From: Dryocosmus kuriphilus
Lineage: Eukaryota > Arthropoda > Insecta > Hymenoptera > Cynipidae
Length of the DNA: 64,000 nt
Reading direction: 5' to 3'
Assembly: GCA_038277395.1 (NCBI GenBank)
Contig: CM076193.1
Span: 173,454,711 to 173,518,710 of the forward strand
Part shown: positions 53,301-63,998 of the stretch, piece by piece
How the letters are laid out: each line of letters opens with the position of its first letter
How positions within the stretch are numbered: position 1 is the first letter of the stretch
Notes under the pieces: generated by a model
What the model was told of the DNA's origin: nothing
What the model saw: only the letters and a program-made list of their open reading frames with translations
The model's database searches: none
Translations under genes and position numbers: made by a program

Positions 53301-53762
53301 ATTCGAGTATAGATCACGAAAAGACATTAATATACTGGTTTACTTTGTTTGTACTGCATTTTGTCAATTTGACCTTCAACTGGCCCAGACCTGAACATAA
53401 CTGGGTCAAGTAAACCTCGGGTCCAGATTTGGCGACCCCAAAAACGTATCAGTGTAGTGTTTTACTTTGATTGCAATGCATTTTCCGAATTTGACCTTCA
53501 CCTGACCTTGATCATGACCTGACTGGGTCAAACGGACCTCGGATTCGGACTCAGCGACCTCAAAAACGTATAGATATCCTAGATTTATCTTTCGCACATA
53601 CAACTTTTTTTTTCGCATTTTCCAAATTTGACCTTCACCTGACCTTCATAATTACCTGACTGGGTCAAGCTAACCTCGGATTCGGACTCAGCGACCTCAA
53701 AAACGTATAGATATCTGACATTTCTCTTTCGCACATACAACTTTATTTTTCGTGGGGCTGTG
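50399..53762 (+). mobile_element. CAC-terminated transposon with TAA target duplication
   Basis: Left CACAGCCTCACGAAAAAAAA and right TTTTCGTGGGGCTGTG are inverted repeats followed inward by GCGAAAGATAAATCTAAG and its inverse. TAA flanks both ends (50396-50398; 53763-53765). Both sides carry ~125-bp tandem subterminal units with GAGGTCGC(A/T)GAGTCCGAAT and TCAAGGTCAGGTGAAGGTCA. CAC ends, a 3-bp TWA duplication and subterminal arrays recall CACTA/CMC-type elements, but this placement is an inference. Confidence 0.8.
51299..53284 (+). pseudogene. Transposase-like protein with NPDTFCYVC zinc N-terminus
   Basis: Belongs to a protein family common in arthropod transposons; I do not know its superfamily name. 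N-terminal Cys clusters: HCPRNPDTFCYVC, MCSICYQML, ENCYFC. A long acidic (E)n region follows. The conserved C-terminal half reads SLVYCNDVSGLMNELAPL, KWLVCGDLKILTVILGQQSG, PCFLCLWDSRDRKNHYMKKV, LLPPLHIKLG, LKLHFLDSHIDCFPNNLGAY and GERFHQDIKEMERRYQGQW. Conserved Asp residues in CGDLK and SHIDCF and Glu in GERFHQD are candidate catalytic residues. Lesions: two compensating frame changes (about 52150 and 52240) and one TAA at 52787-52789. About 650 codons in all. Confidence 0.75.
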
Positions 53763-53765
53763 TAA

Positions 53766-54867
53766 TTTAGCGCCTACTGAGATCAGAGGTGATGTCTATA
53801 AATTCGTTCCTTTGCAGAAGTGTGCGTTCTCCCTCAACCAGGCACACCACCTGGGGCTCGAGAAACATCGTTTCAATTGTAGGAGACGAATTGAGCGAGT
53901 TTCGGTTTTGATGTCAGTAGGGACGTTGTTCGAGAAAGTAAGGATATTCTGATTTGGCAGAGCCTTAGTTGGGTCCTCAAACGAGCATAATGCCTGGAGC
54001 TCAACCGACGAGGCCGTCACAAATCACAATATCCTTAATTGTTGACAAGAACTCAGTCCTGTTGTCCTCTCTGTAAATCAAAAAAGCCTATGGAATTTGC
54101 GATTTCAGAGCAAACTTCCATGAGCATAAATTAAGGAAGGTCTCAACTAAAAGTCTCACTGCCAAATAAGCGACGTTCTTGCTTGAAGAATTGTGAAACT
54201 TTGGTTTAGGAAAGCTGAATGAAATTTTGCACCGACATAGCACCTCAGCTCGGACAAAATGAAGGTTAGCACACTTATATTATCTAATTACGCAAACTCC
54301 CCTCCATTCTTTTGAATCCTCTGTTCCCTGCCATTTCCTTAACAAGTCTGCTTTTGTTAATTTAAAAGCACCAGAAACTCCATGAGTCGCCGCAGAGGCT
54401 TCTTAATAAAAAACTATTTTCTTTTTCGGGACCTACATTTTAAAAAATAGCAAGGAAGTCAGACCACGTATAGACCGGCCACCAGCTCTCGTTCCTAGGG
54501 TCTCTTTATTAGTTAAATTAAACAATCTGGTGGTAAGGGCAAGTTTCAACGTTCTACCCCACCTCGATCCGATTAGTGTGATCGCACTCGAATTGTTGAA
54601 CAGGACACATTAAATGCAAATCAGAACAAAATCTTTAGCCATTTTCAATACTACTAGAAAAATCTGAAGTGCGACATTGCTATTAAAATCATTCATACAA
54701 AAGAAAATTTCCCGTAAAATTAAAATTCTCTAAGGGGTTGGTCTCAAAAAATGGATAAAATTAAGTTTCTTGGAATCTCATTCGTTATAAATATCAGCTC
54801 AACGCGGGCCCACGATTCTGATTAAGAATAATAAGAGGACTTAAATAACCACAAATTCAATAATGGT
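53766..54867. other. Gene-free stretch
   Basis: Mixed composition without a convincing frame. The small frames at 53752-54020 on both strands have no recognisable motif. No element boundary identified. Confidence 0.35.
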
Positions 54868-55127
54868 ACAATGTGAAAAGAGCAGGAAATTTTATCTTCA
54901 AGTTTAACCCTGACCGTGACCCTCAAGCTCTTTCCCAGGTCACCCCTGTTTTTTCAAACGGGAACCCCCATTTTTCATTGCAGATTTGGAAAGAGCAGGA
55001 AATTTAGCTTCAAGTGTGACTTTATCCATAATCATTCTCTTGGCCTTGAACCAGGCTTTCAAGTCATTTTAAAAAAATGTTTTCAAGAATTTTGAAAAAT
55101 TACAGCCACTGTGGGGTACCTCCTAGC

Positions 55128-55270
55128 AATCCCAGTCAGTTAAGCTAAGGCTAACGATCCCGGCCAATTAAGGCAAGACTAACGATCCCAGTCAGTTAAG
55201 GCGAGGAGATGGTTAGTCCAGTTAAGGCAAGGCTAACGATCCCCGCCAGTTAAGGCAAGGCTTACAATCT
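55128..55270. repeat. Minisatellite, about four units of ~30-40 bp
   Basis: Units share CAGTTAAGGCAAGGCTAACG and ATCCC(A/G)G(T/C)CAG. Located inside the DD41D element, next to the 3' end of its transposase. Confidence 0.7.
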
Positions 55271-55284
55271 GTGTTCAAAATGTT

Positions 55285-56335
55285 CTCCGCCAAAAGCCTG
55301 GCAAATTCCTCGACGGACATAAAAATTTTCTATCGCAAAACTTATCATATCAGGTGTATTATCAGCGCAAACAATGACCATTTTTTATCTTATATCTTCT
55401 AAAGCTCGTGGCCTAGTGACGTACACTTTATCTTTTATGTAGCCCCAAAGAAAAAAGTCAAGTGGTGTCAGATCAGGGGACCTGGCTGGCCACTCAATAG
55501 TTCCTCTGCGACCTATCCAGCGATTACTAAACACTACATCTAGGTAGTTTCGCACAATCACCTGAAAATGAGCAGGTGCACCATCATGCTTGTACCAAAT
55601 CTCATTAAAATCATCACCAGCTATTTCCTAAATCGCTGGGACTATTCGCTCCTGCAGTAATTCCAGATATCTTGGTCGAACTAAATTTCCGTCAATGCAA
55701 AAGGGTCCAGCTATTCGATCTCTAAAAATACCTGCCCGAACATTTAATCTTTTCGGGTCTTGCGTTTGATGTTCTCGTAGCCAGTGAGGATTTTCATTGC
55801 TCCAATATCTGCAATTGTGGCGATTGACTTTAATGTTAAGTCGAAATGTTAACTCGTCTGAAAAAACGATGAGTGACTAAAAATTACGGTTCTGAAATAC
55901 TCTTTCAATCAATTTGTCTCAAACTTCAACTCGCTAGTCAAAATCACCTTCGTTTGTTTCTTGGTGAAGGCTTATTTTGTAAGGGTGAAATTTGGTGATC
56001 TTTAAATTCCCAAAAATTGACACACGATTAATTTGAAGCTGTTGTAAGACCTTCCTAAGAGCTAAATGCGGATCTTCGACAAAAGACTAGGCCACTTCCA
56101 TTTGCCGATATTCTGACGTTTCAGTTTTTGGCCTTCCAGATCTTGGACGGTTCCAATTAGTCCCAGTTTCTTCAAATATCCTGATAGTTTTAGAGACAGT
56201 GGATTTGCTAATGCCTGTTAAGCCTTCTTAAAACGTTTAATTCAATAACTGTACTATTTCGTCATACTACCTACATCTATCACCCCAACCTCTCATCATT
56301 AATGAGGAAACCCTCCCTTGTTCTTTTGGAGAAGC
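55285..56335 (-). pseudogene. DD41D transposase relic, best copy of this subfamily
   Basis: Readable in several frames on minus. The N-terminus resembles MRGWGD...DEVVQLF of the 41237 piece. Then ENPHWLREHQTQDPKRLNV, a second Asp in YKHDGAPAHFQVIV, RWIGRRGTIEWPARSPDL and a third Asp in LTPLDFFLWGYIKDKV. The count between these Asp residues is 41, the same DD41D spacing as the 7673-8732 enzyme. Numerous stops and indels; it is dead. Confidence 0.75.
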
Positions 56336-57396
56336 CACATGAAAAAAAGGAGTAAAATGACATATTTCAAAGACTCCAAGAAAGAACTATTAAGAAATAG
56401 CAATTGCGCCCTCCAAAAAAAGAACTCAATTAACTATCTTAAAAAGGTCTGTTAGAGGTGCTAAAGCAGCGAATGTAACTGTCTTTCGAATATCCTAAAA
56501 AGGAGTATTGTAAAGCTACAGCTGCGCCAAGAAAATACACTCAACTATCTATCCTGAAAAAGACTGCTAGAGAGGCCGAAGCAGCAAAAGTATCTGTTTT
56601 TGAAATATCCTCAAAATGCATACTTTAGAGTAAGTTACACCGTTGACGTACAAGATTTTCAAAAAATCTACCAATTTGCGTCAGATTTGGTATGCGGAGG
56701 TTTTTGGGATCGCTGATTAGGAATCTGAAACCGGTTTTTTAAAAATTATTCATCCAAGATGGCGAAACCAAGGTGGGAGGCAAGATTTTCAAAAAGTCAA
56801 CCAATTTACGCCAAATTTGGTATAAAACTGGGACTGTAATTTGTTTAAATTCTTGAAAAAATCTTTTCAAAATGACCTTGAAAGCCTTGCTCAAGGCGAA
56901 GATCATGATGAGGGATAAAGTCACTCTTGAAGGTAAAATTTCCTGCTCTTTCCAAATCCGCAATAAAAAATGGGGTTTGCCATATGAGTAAACAAGTATG
57001 ACCTTGGAATGACCTTCAATATCGTGGTCAAGGTTAAACTTGAAGACAAACTTTCGTACTCTTTCCATATCCATAATAGGACATAGGGTTTCCCATTTGA
57101 AAAAAAAAGTCTGACCTTGGTATTACCTTGAAGCTCATGATCAGGGGCATGGTCAGGGTCATATTTGAACGTAAAATACCCTTCTCTTTCCAAAGAAGCA
57201 ATAAAAACTGGGGCTTCCCGCATAAAAAATTGAACTTGACCTTCATATGACCTTCGAGGTCATGGTAAAAGTCAAATCTGGGTCGCAATTGGGTAGCCAG
57301 AGAAAAACTCTAAAACTTTTGTATTTGATATTTTTCAAAAAAGATTCATTCCTGATGAGTTATTCAGGGGCGTCCATACTTTTGTGCCACCCTGAA

Positions 57397-57656
57397 TATA
57401 GTGGTTAACTTATTTCCTATTTTCCTTTCTCATTATATCCTTCAAGGGTAGTCGCTGCTCCAGGCTGGCGTTGATTCAGGTATTGTTTCGCTTTGCTAAC
57501 ACGCATTTGCGTCTTCCGACTGTTTGCGGGCCACGTAGGGTTTTACGGATATTTGTTTCGTACGCTTTCTATTTTACTTTGAATTTCACTACTATTTTGC
57601 TTACGCCGTATAAGGCCTACTAAATTCAGCTATTAGTTTTGCGAAATATAGTTACT
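57397..57656 (-). repeat. 3' non-coding flank of the errantivirus env
   Basis: Follows the env stop on minus and is duplicated in inverse orientation at 39895-40176. An LTR is expected nearby, but I cannot define its TG...CA borders. Confidence 0.5.
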
Positions 57657-58231
57657 TTACATATTTAGATTTTCTTCAGATTCAGATTTGATAGGTAGTG
57701 CTGAATGATAAAGACTGCGCTTTTTGATTCCTTTAGCTTCTCCAACAGAAAGATGTTTAAATTGATCTAGTTCATTATTTTTGTCTTTAGGAGTTCCGTT
57801 TCTTGATGTAAAATACGCATATTTATCCTTCCGCATTCTAAGCTGATCCCTACTTCTACTACGATATGTGAATCTTGACATATATCCCTCAACACTTGTT
57901 GCGCATTCGGGGTTTGACGATAAATAAGAGGGCTGCTGTTTGGAGGGGGATCGCGACCTTCATTGTTTACTTGAGCTTTTGTGTTAGGAATTTCTGGTTC
58001 TTCGTCTTTGATTAGAATTGAACGGTTCAAATTATTCTTCTTATACATTATTCTCTTTTACATTTCTTACGAGGTGTGAGGATGGCAGCGTGTTTAGGTA
58101 AACTACATGAGCTGATGATGCAGTTGTCTGATGGTAGATCATTGCATTATCTCTGGCTTTATATGTTATTTTTCCACACGGGGTGCTGTTTATTAAACAT
58201 CTTATCACTCTCTTTAAAAAGGCCATGAATT
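57657..58231 (-). pseudogene. Errantivirus-type env, C-terminal tail region
   Basis: Minus-strand frames read from the end of the DD37D element towards 57657 in three overlapping pieces (58041-58226, 57767-58048, 57657-57881), with frame changes between. They contain a basic LKRVIRCLINSTPCGK start and charged, polar sequence. They follow the membrane segment of env encoded at 59476-59949, so they are read as its cytoplasmic tail. Conserved in the 39872-40176 copy. Assignment rests on position. Confidence 0.5.
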
Positions 58232-59411
58232 CAGTTTGGAAAATTACTTTTACTCAATTCAAAGTAAAAAATGTCTAAAAATAATACAAGATTCAGAAAC
58301 AATTCACTTTTTCTCGATATGACCACCTTTTGCCTCGACGATGGCCTTGAGACGGTCCAAAAACGAATCGCAAGCTGCATGAATGTGACTTGCAGGTATT
58401 TTGGCCCACTCGCGGACAACGGTTTTTTTCAGCGCCTCGAGACTGGTGTATCTTTTAGTTGGGACCTTGCTCTCCAAAATGGCCCAAAGAGAATAATCCA
58501 TCGGATTCGACTCTGGTGAATTCGAGAGCCATTGTGTGGACGTTATGAATTTCGGAACGTTGTTTTTCAGCCATTTTTGGTTCACTCGAGCTTTGTGAGA
58601 CGGTGCCGAGTCCTGTTGAAACGTCCATGGTCTGCCACCGAAATCTTTGACTGCCCACGGCTTCAAAGCAACCTCCAGAATACTTTCCCGATAATATTGC
58701 GCATTTACCTTGACGCCAGGCTAAATGAAAACGATTGGAGAGCGCCCATCTGCGGTTACAGCGGCCCAAACCATTATCTGTGGCGGGTGCTGCATCCTGG
58801 TGGCCAATCGATGACTCAAATTTTCGTATAAACGGTCCGTCAAGTAAATTCTATCGTTTTGAGAGTTTACGAATTGCTCAATTGTAAAAATTTTCTCGTC
58901 GGAAAACACAATGTTCGGAAATTGACCGCTTTCGGCCAAGCGAAGCAACTCCTTCGCTCTCTCAAGTCTGACTTGTTGTTGCTTCGGTGTGAGATCATGC
59001 ACCTTTTGGATCTTGTAAGGCTTGACCTTGAGATCATTTTTCAGTATGCGGCAGATGCTACGGTCAGACATTTTCAGTTCTTTCGCCATTTGATTGGCAC
59101 TTCGTCGGGGATTTTGCTCAAGTCGCTTCTTCACTTTTTCAACCATCTCACGTGACGTTGCAGTCTTTTGGTGACCACCTCCATGACGTTTTACGATGCT
59201 ACCAGTATCATTGTAACGAGTTATGGTGCGATAAACGAAAACAATATTCACTTGAAGGTGTGCTAGCTCGCGAACAATCGCTGGTTGTGATTTTCCAGCT
59301 AAATATAATGCAATCACACTATTACGTTTGAAATCCATTACTGATTTTTTTTTTTTCGCGTTCACTCTCGGCAAAATGCTTTCGTGTGCTTGTAAAGAAT
59401 ACTCTAAACTG
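58232..59411 (-). mobile_element. DD37D (maT-type) Tc1/mariner element
   Basis: Inverted termini: CAGTTTGGAAAATTACTTTTAC on the left (first 20 bases similar) and, on the opposite strand, CAGTTTAGAGTATTCTTTAC on the right. 1180 bp, single gene on minus. It sits in the env remnant. A clean TA duplication is not visible at these borders. Confidence 0.7.
58304..59374 (-). CDS. DD37D transposase, one in-frame stop
   Basis: Starts MPRVNAKKKKSVMDFKRNSV; 356 codons, the usual size for maT-type enzymes. HTH 1 (QPAIVRELAHLQVNIVFVYR), linker RHGGGHQKTATSREM, HTH 2 (SANQMAKELKMSDRSICRIL). Catalytic residues: Asp1 in NIVFSDEKIFTIEQ, Asp2 in TFQQDSAPSHKA, Asp3 in SPESNPMDYSLW; 37 residues lie between Asp2 and Asp3. 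The only lesion is a TAG at 58721-58723 in IVFI-PGVKVNAQYY. The frame is otherwise continuous, so this insertion is young relative to its env host. Confidence 0.85.
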
Positions 59412-61509
59412 TGATTTAGCTAACTTACAGACAGCTGATGCCCGTGCGTCAGCTGCGCGAGCGGTCTGAAGTTGGTTACACTTCGAGTGCCGGACCCTGT
59501 TGACCGCATTTCCATAATATTGCCAAGATTAAGATAGCTAAGCTGGTATACCATATCTTCTCGAGTATTGTGTTTCCTGTAGTCCACCATATATGTTGAC
59601 GTCGAATGTTCAGAGATTGCTCATATGCTCTTTCAGTTTGTTCTAAAGTTTTTGCTGAACCTTTTAGCTTTGTCAAATCTAAATGAATTCCATGGAATGT
59701 CGGCAGATATTCTTCTGAGTCATTCAAAAATGTGGCTTTAATTTTCGAAATATATAATTTTATTTCGTTTTGAATAATTTTGTTATCCTTTGAATTATCG
59801 GTTGTTGGTAAAGACGTATCTGTTTCTATCATAGCTTTACAATGGTCTTCGAGTGTAAATATTATTGGTTTATTTATGTTAATCCTGGAATCAATCATTT
59901 TGGACACTTTAATGATAATTTGCCTTATTTTATTGGTAATATATACCATTGAAAACCGATGGTAAAGCTGTGTATGAAACTTTCTTGAAGTTTAAAATAT
60001 TTTTCTTTACATTGTTCTCCCTTCTTGTTTATTATTATCCAACCCAAACAACTTGGTCCGTTTGTTATTTTTTAAATTGAATTCTTTATCTTGCAATAAT
60101 ATCTTTCTCCTGCAGGGTAGCAACCTTCTTTTTCATTTTACGTATATTACATTCTGTCCTGTGACAATTCCAATGGTTTCTCATAAAGCCCATCATAAAT
60201 GTAATAACCAAAGTTGCATATGGGTGTGGTAAGCTTACAAACAGCACTACGTCATACACTTCGATATTTGGTATGGGAGCTTGTATATTGTATATTAGTC
60301 TTTTATTTACTAAGGCGATGCTGAGTTTTGTTTATTCGTAGGTCTAGAATGTAGTTGTTTTCATTTAATGAGAATGGAATTTATGTTGAAAGGATTTTCA
60401 TTAATTTTTGCTAAGGCTTTCATAAAATTTTCTGGAGTCACAATTCTTGCCTATATATTTCCGTTCTTTGCTTCGCCTATCGCATCTTCTATATCCTCAA
60501 TTATTTCTGCAAGGTTTTCCAAATGGATTTCCATTTCCAAAAAGATATTCAATATCTGATTGTTATATCTCAAAGAACTTGTTGCGTTGCCTGTTTTTAT
60601 TGTTAATAATTCCAGTTGTTGAATATCTATTCCTTGTTGTTGTTGTTTTATTTCTTCCATTTTATGTAATGTTGCTTGTATTACACTAGTTTGATTTCTA
60701 ATTAAGATGGAAATTTCTTTTGTTTTATTATATACTTCATCGCTGTCAATGTTGTTTCTTTCGGCATCATTTTCATTGTCAAGCGGAAGTTGCCGGGGGT
60801 GTGACGGGGACCGGGGCCGAGCCCGGCCGAGAACCTACGACGGTTCCCGACCGGTCAGTCGCTTACCGATACTCGCCACCTGACCGACAGCTCAGTCTTG
60901 TTTCAACCTCCGATGTAGCAAGGTCAGAGTCAGTCTCGGTTGGGCGCGTAAGCCGTGATACAAATAATTGAGGGGTCACTCCCAATCTCAATATCTCACA
61001 GGCTTCTAACTGGGAACTGATGTTTATTGTGGTCAACTACAAATCCTAATCCTATCATTCCTTCCCTGGTTTATCTCATGCACAAAAGCATTCATATTTC
61101 TAAAGAGAAATTTTATTCCTCTCCCAATGAAATTAAATAGTCCTTTTTTCGTTCTTCTTGCTGCTACTTGCATTAATGTATTGGTTCTATTTTCTAGCTT
61201 AACTACCTCTTTGTTGGTAGCCATGATGCTTTGTCTTGTTGTGCATTCCTCGTTTCTGAAGCATTTCTTCTCTGTTGCCCTTCCATGATTCAATAATTGT
61301 ACAATATCTTCTTTTACTTTTTTCAAGTTACTGAAATGTATTTTATTCCAAATCTCGTTGTATAATCTGCACACGAAAAGTTTCTCTGTTATTATTGGTC
61401 GTGTCTTTGCAGTGATATTGTAGTTCCTCTGTGTTCTCCAGATCAATATTATCGGAAGCAGCGAAAGCAATAGTTGCTTCGTCATTTTTTCTTGGTTATG
61501 TGGAGACAC
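59412..61509 (-). pseudogene. Errantivirus-type env remnant, main body
   Basis: Minus-strand pieces in order: 61033-61509 begins with a Met and a hydrophobic stretch (LLLSLLPIILIW, signal-peptide-like), then a short surface part and a furin-like basic site followed by GLFNFIGRG, the expected fusion-peptide position. 60451-60660 encodes a helical region ending EIIEDIEDAIGEAKNG. 59476-59949 ends with a membrane anchor (YTSLAILILAILW). Frame changes between pieces and an LTR-like insert at 60795-61040 make it non-functional. This is the layout of an insect errantivirus F-like envelope; the surface part looks short. Confidence 0.65.
60795..61040. repeat. LTR-like GC-rich insert in env (possible solo LTR)
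   Basis: A sharply GC-rich block containing GGCCGAGCCCGGCCGAGAAC, similar in style to the start of the 16972 LTR (GCCGAGCCCGCCCGGGAATC), and ending near TTTATTGTGGTCAACTACA. It interrupts the env frame. Borders TGTGAC...CTACA are plausible, but I find no matching target duplication. Confidence 0.4.
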
Positions 61510-62494
61510 TTCTCCTTACGATTTGTATGGGTATATGGAGAATTTCGATTCACAATGCTTCTTTGGGTATATGCACTTTGTTCCGCCAGAGGTGAAATTT
61601 CAAACGAAAATTGCTTTTCTCAATTCAACCTCTGCCCTTCTTCAGTCAACGAGGGAGACTGATACTCGCACAACCTGTTACATAATTTATTTTGCCCCTC
61701 AATACGAGTAAAGAAACCCAAAAGAAAATAAGATTTGCTCCGCCGAAAGAAGAATTTTCTTACTTGAATCTATTTAAAAATTTCTCGGTTCTCTTTCGTC
61801 TCCTAACACAGACAGCAAGGGAGACTGACACTTACATTTTCTTTTTATCGTTTATTCACTTACTCTGGGTAGTCTTGAAGATAGAAGTTCTCGAAGCTCT
61901 TGAAGTCTTTGAAGTTCTTGATTTAACATCTGTGGAAAATATGTTCTCTTAGGATTTATTCAGGTAGGCCAGGGTTTTAAGAGTGGTTATGCAAAAATTC
62001 ACGAAACTAAAATATTTGATACTGTGTACGGAAATACTTTTTATGTATTTTTTGGATTATACCCTGATATGTACAAAAAAATATTCATAACAAATGAAAT
62101 TTTTTTAAAATAAAAAATAGGGGTTGCAACCCCTTTGGTGATAAAAATATACCTGGTAATTGTGGCTTTTCATGACGAATATTTTACACTTGAATTTATT
62201 AAAAAATATTCAATAGATGCTGAGAAATATTAAAAAAAAGAATATTAAGGGTTGATATTGGGGGTGAGTTTCGCCCCTTAAAAGTGGATGTCTGCTGATA
62301 AAAAAAAAGTGTCTATTATTTTTTTAAGTACCACAGCATATCCAAAAATTATCAAAATCAATGATGTCGGGTTGGGGTGGTTTCCTTGTGAGTCGCAAGT
62401 ATTTTGTTGATAAGTCATGAAGTTAGGTCTATTTCTTTTACATACTCTGGTAGCACCTAGATAAAAACGTTATTTTTATTTTTCCGCAGGACTG
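61510..62494. other. Gene-free stretch with local duplications
   Basis: A diverged direct repeat (TTTG(T/C)TCCGCC ... GAGGGAGACTGA(T/C)AC) occurs at about 61578-61664 and 61735-61830. A perfect 16-bp palindrome AGGGGTTGCAACCCCT lies at 62119-62134, near GGGGGTGAGTTTCGCCCC (about 62263-62280). No gene recognised; it may be another short element. Confidence 0.4.
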
Positions 62495-62496
62495 TA

Positions 62497-63780
62497 CCAC
62501 ATGGAATGAGAAGTTCCGAGCCTCACAAGGAAAAAATTAATTTTTTACCTTCAAACCTTTTTTATTCTTCGGTGCACTCTGCATTTAAAGTAATGCACTT
62601 ATTCCAGCGGTCTTCCAACATTTCGATACCTTTCAAAAAAAATGATTTATCGAGACCTTCAAAATACGCCTCTGTTTCGGCCATGACTTAGGCATTCGAC
62701 GAAAATTTCTTTTCCTGAAGAAACCTTTTCAGGTTTGGGAACAAATGGTAGTCGCTGGGGGCCAGATCTGGTGAACACGGAGCGGTAGCGCAATTCGCTC
62801 AGTTTGGCCGTCGTTTTCATCGATGAATGTGCTGGTGCGTTGTCGTGGTGGTACAGCACTTTCTTCCTTGCCATGTGCGGCCGTTTTTTTTTTAAATTTC
62901 TTCGTTTAAACGATTCAGTTGAGCAACGTAGTAGTCACCTGTGATGGTTTTTCCTTTTTCCAAATATTTAATCATGATTATCCATCTTGCATCCCAAAAA
63001 AAACTTGCCATAAACTTCCCGGCTGACTGTTGCGTCTTTGGACGCTTCGGACGGCTGCTACCTGCTTCCAACCACTCTGCAGACTATCTGTTGTACTCAG
63101 GAGTGTAACAATGAATCCAGAATTCGTCCATCGTCACGAATCGACGCAAAAAAAGTCCTTTTTGTTTCCTTGGAACAAGGCCAAATTACGCTCGGAATCT
63201 TCAACACGTTGCTGTTTCTGGTCCGATGTGAGCAAACGCGGCACCCATCTTGCGATCAGCTTTTTCATCCTCAAATGTTCATGCAGAATGTTACTAATGC
63301 GTTCTATCGATATACCCACGGCCTCTGCTATTTCACGCAACTTCGCTTTCCGGTCATTCAAAATGATCAAATGGATTTTTTTTTGTTTTCCGGTGTGGTG
63401 ACCTCAGAGGGCCATCCACTGCGCTGAGCATCATCGGTGCTGGTACGATCACGTTTGAAGTCCGCAAACCAGCGTTTTGCGGTTGCAGTTGATGGTGCGG
63501 ATGTTGGATAGCATTTATCTAACCACTCCTTGGCCTGGACGGTGTTTTTTTCCCATTAAAAAACAATGTTTTATTAAAACCCGAAACTCGTCTCTTTCCA
63601 TCGTTCGCGAGAAACCAAAGCTTGTCTGACACAATTAACTGCTATTCGAAAATTAATGCACGCAATATCACGAAACTCAAGGTGGTGCTGTCTAAAGGCT
63701 GGTTCTCAACGAAAACATACACGGTTTAATCCTAGTGGCGACATCTCTGTGTGAGGCTCGAGACTTCTCATTCCATGTAG
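62497..63780. mobile_element. Second copy of the CATGGAATGAGAAG mariner
   Basis: Termini CCACATGGAATGAGAAG and CTTCTCATTCCATGTAG, with TA at 62495-62496 and 63781-63782. 1284 bp. Closely related to 14556-15852. Confidence 0.9.
62572..63601 (-). pseudogene. Mariner transposase, second copy
   Basis: The start at 63601 corresponds to the start 15673 of the first copy. LNDRKAKLREIAEAVGISIE, RWVPRLLTSDQKQQRVEDSE and YHHDNAPAHSSMKTTAKL (second Asp) are readable. A 14-bp deletion at about 62783 removes the sequence before the third Asp and shifts the frame. Further frame changes near 63130 and 62880. Dead, and more eroded than the 14633-15673 copy. Confidence 0.85.
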
Positions 63781-63827
63781 TAATAATTCTTTCAATGTTT
63801 AATTCTTCTCTGTTCAGTAAAGGGAAA

Positions 63828-63998
63828 TTAATTAAATGAATGAGAAAGTGTTTTAGCCATGATTTTAACTATACTGGAGTCAATTATACTCTGATAATTA
63901 ATATCTATTCCTTCAAAATGATATTTTGTTTTATGTTCTTTTTCAAAACTTCTTATTGTGGTTTTGAGTGTTGTTGGGGTTAGAATTGTAGAATCTAT
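63828..63998 (-). pseudogene. Partial unrecognised frame at the window edge
   Basis: 55 open codons on minus entering from the right edge (LTPTTLKTTIRSFEKEHK...) and ending at TAA 63828-63830. It lies immediately beyond the mariner insertion and in the orientation of the env relic, so it may belong to the same retroelement. I cannot assign a domain. Confidence 0.3.

Larger units (their letters stand above)
54868..57394 (-). mobile_element. DD41D-type element no. 5, left end lost
   Basis: The right end CATACTTTTGTGCCACCCTG at 57394 is the family terminus. Subterminal TGACCTTGA arrays are at 56870-57260 and again, shorter, at 54880-55060. Transposase relic on minus between. The errantivirus sequence to its right is the same as that left of 40179, so both copies sit at the same insertion point. 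Confidence 0.8.

Noticed and set aside
60795..61040. Confident solo LTR of the 16972 gypsy family
   Set aside because: Only stylistic similarity at the 5' part and no target duplication; kept as a low-confidence LTR-like insert.
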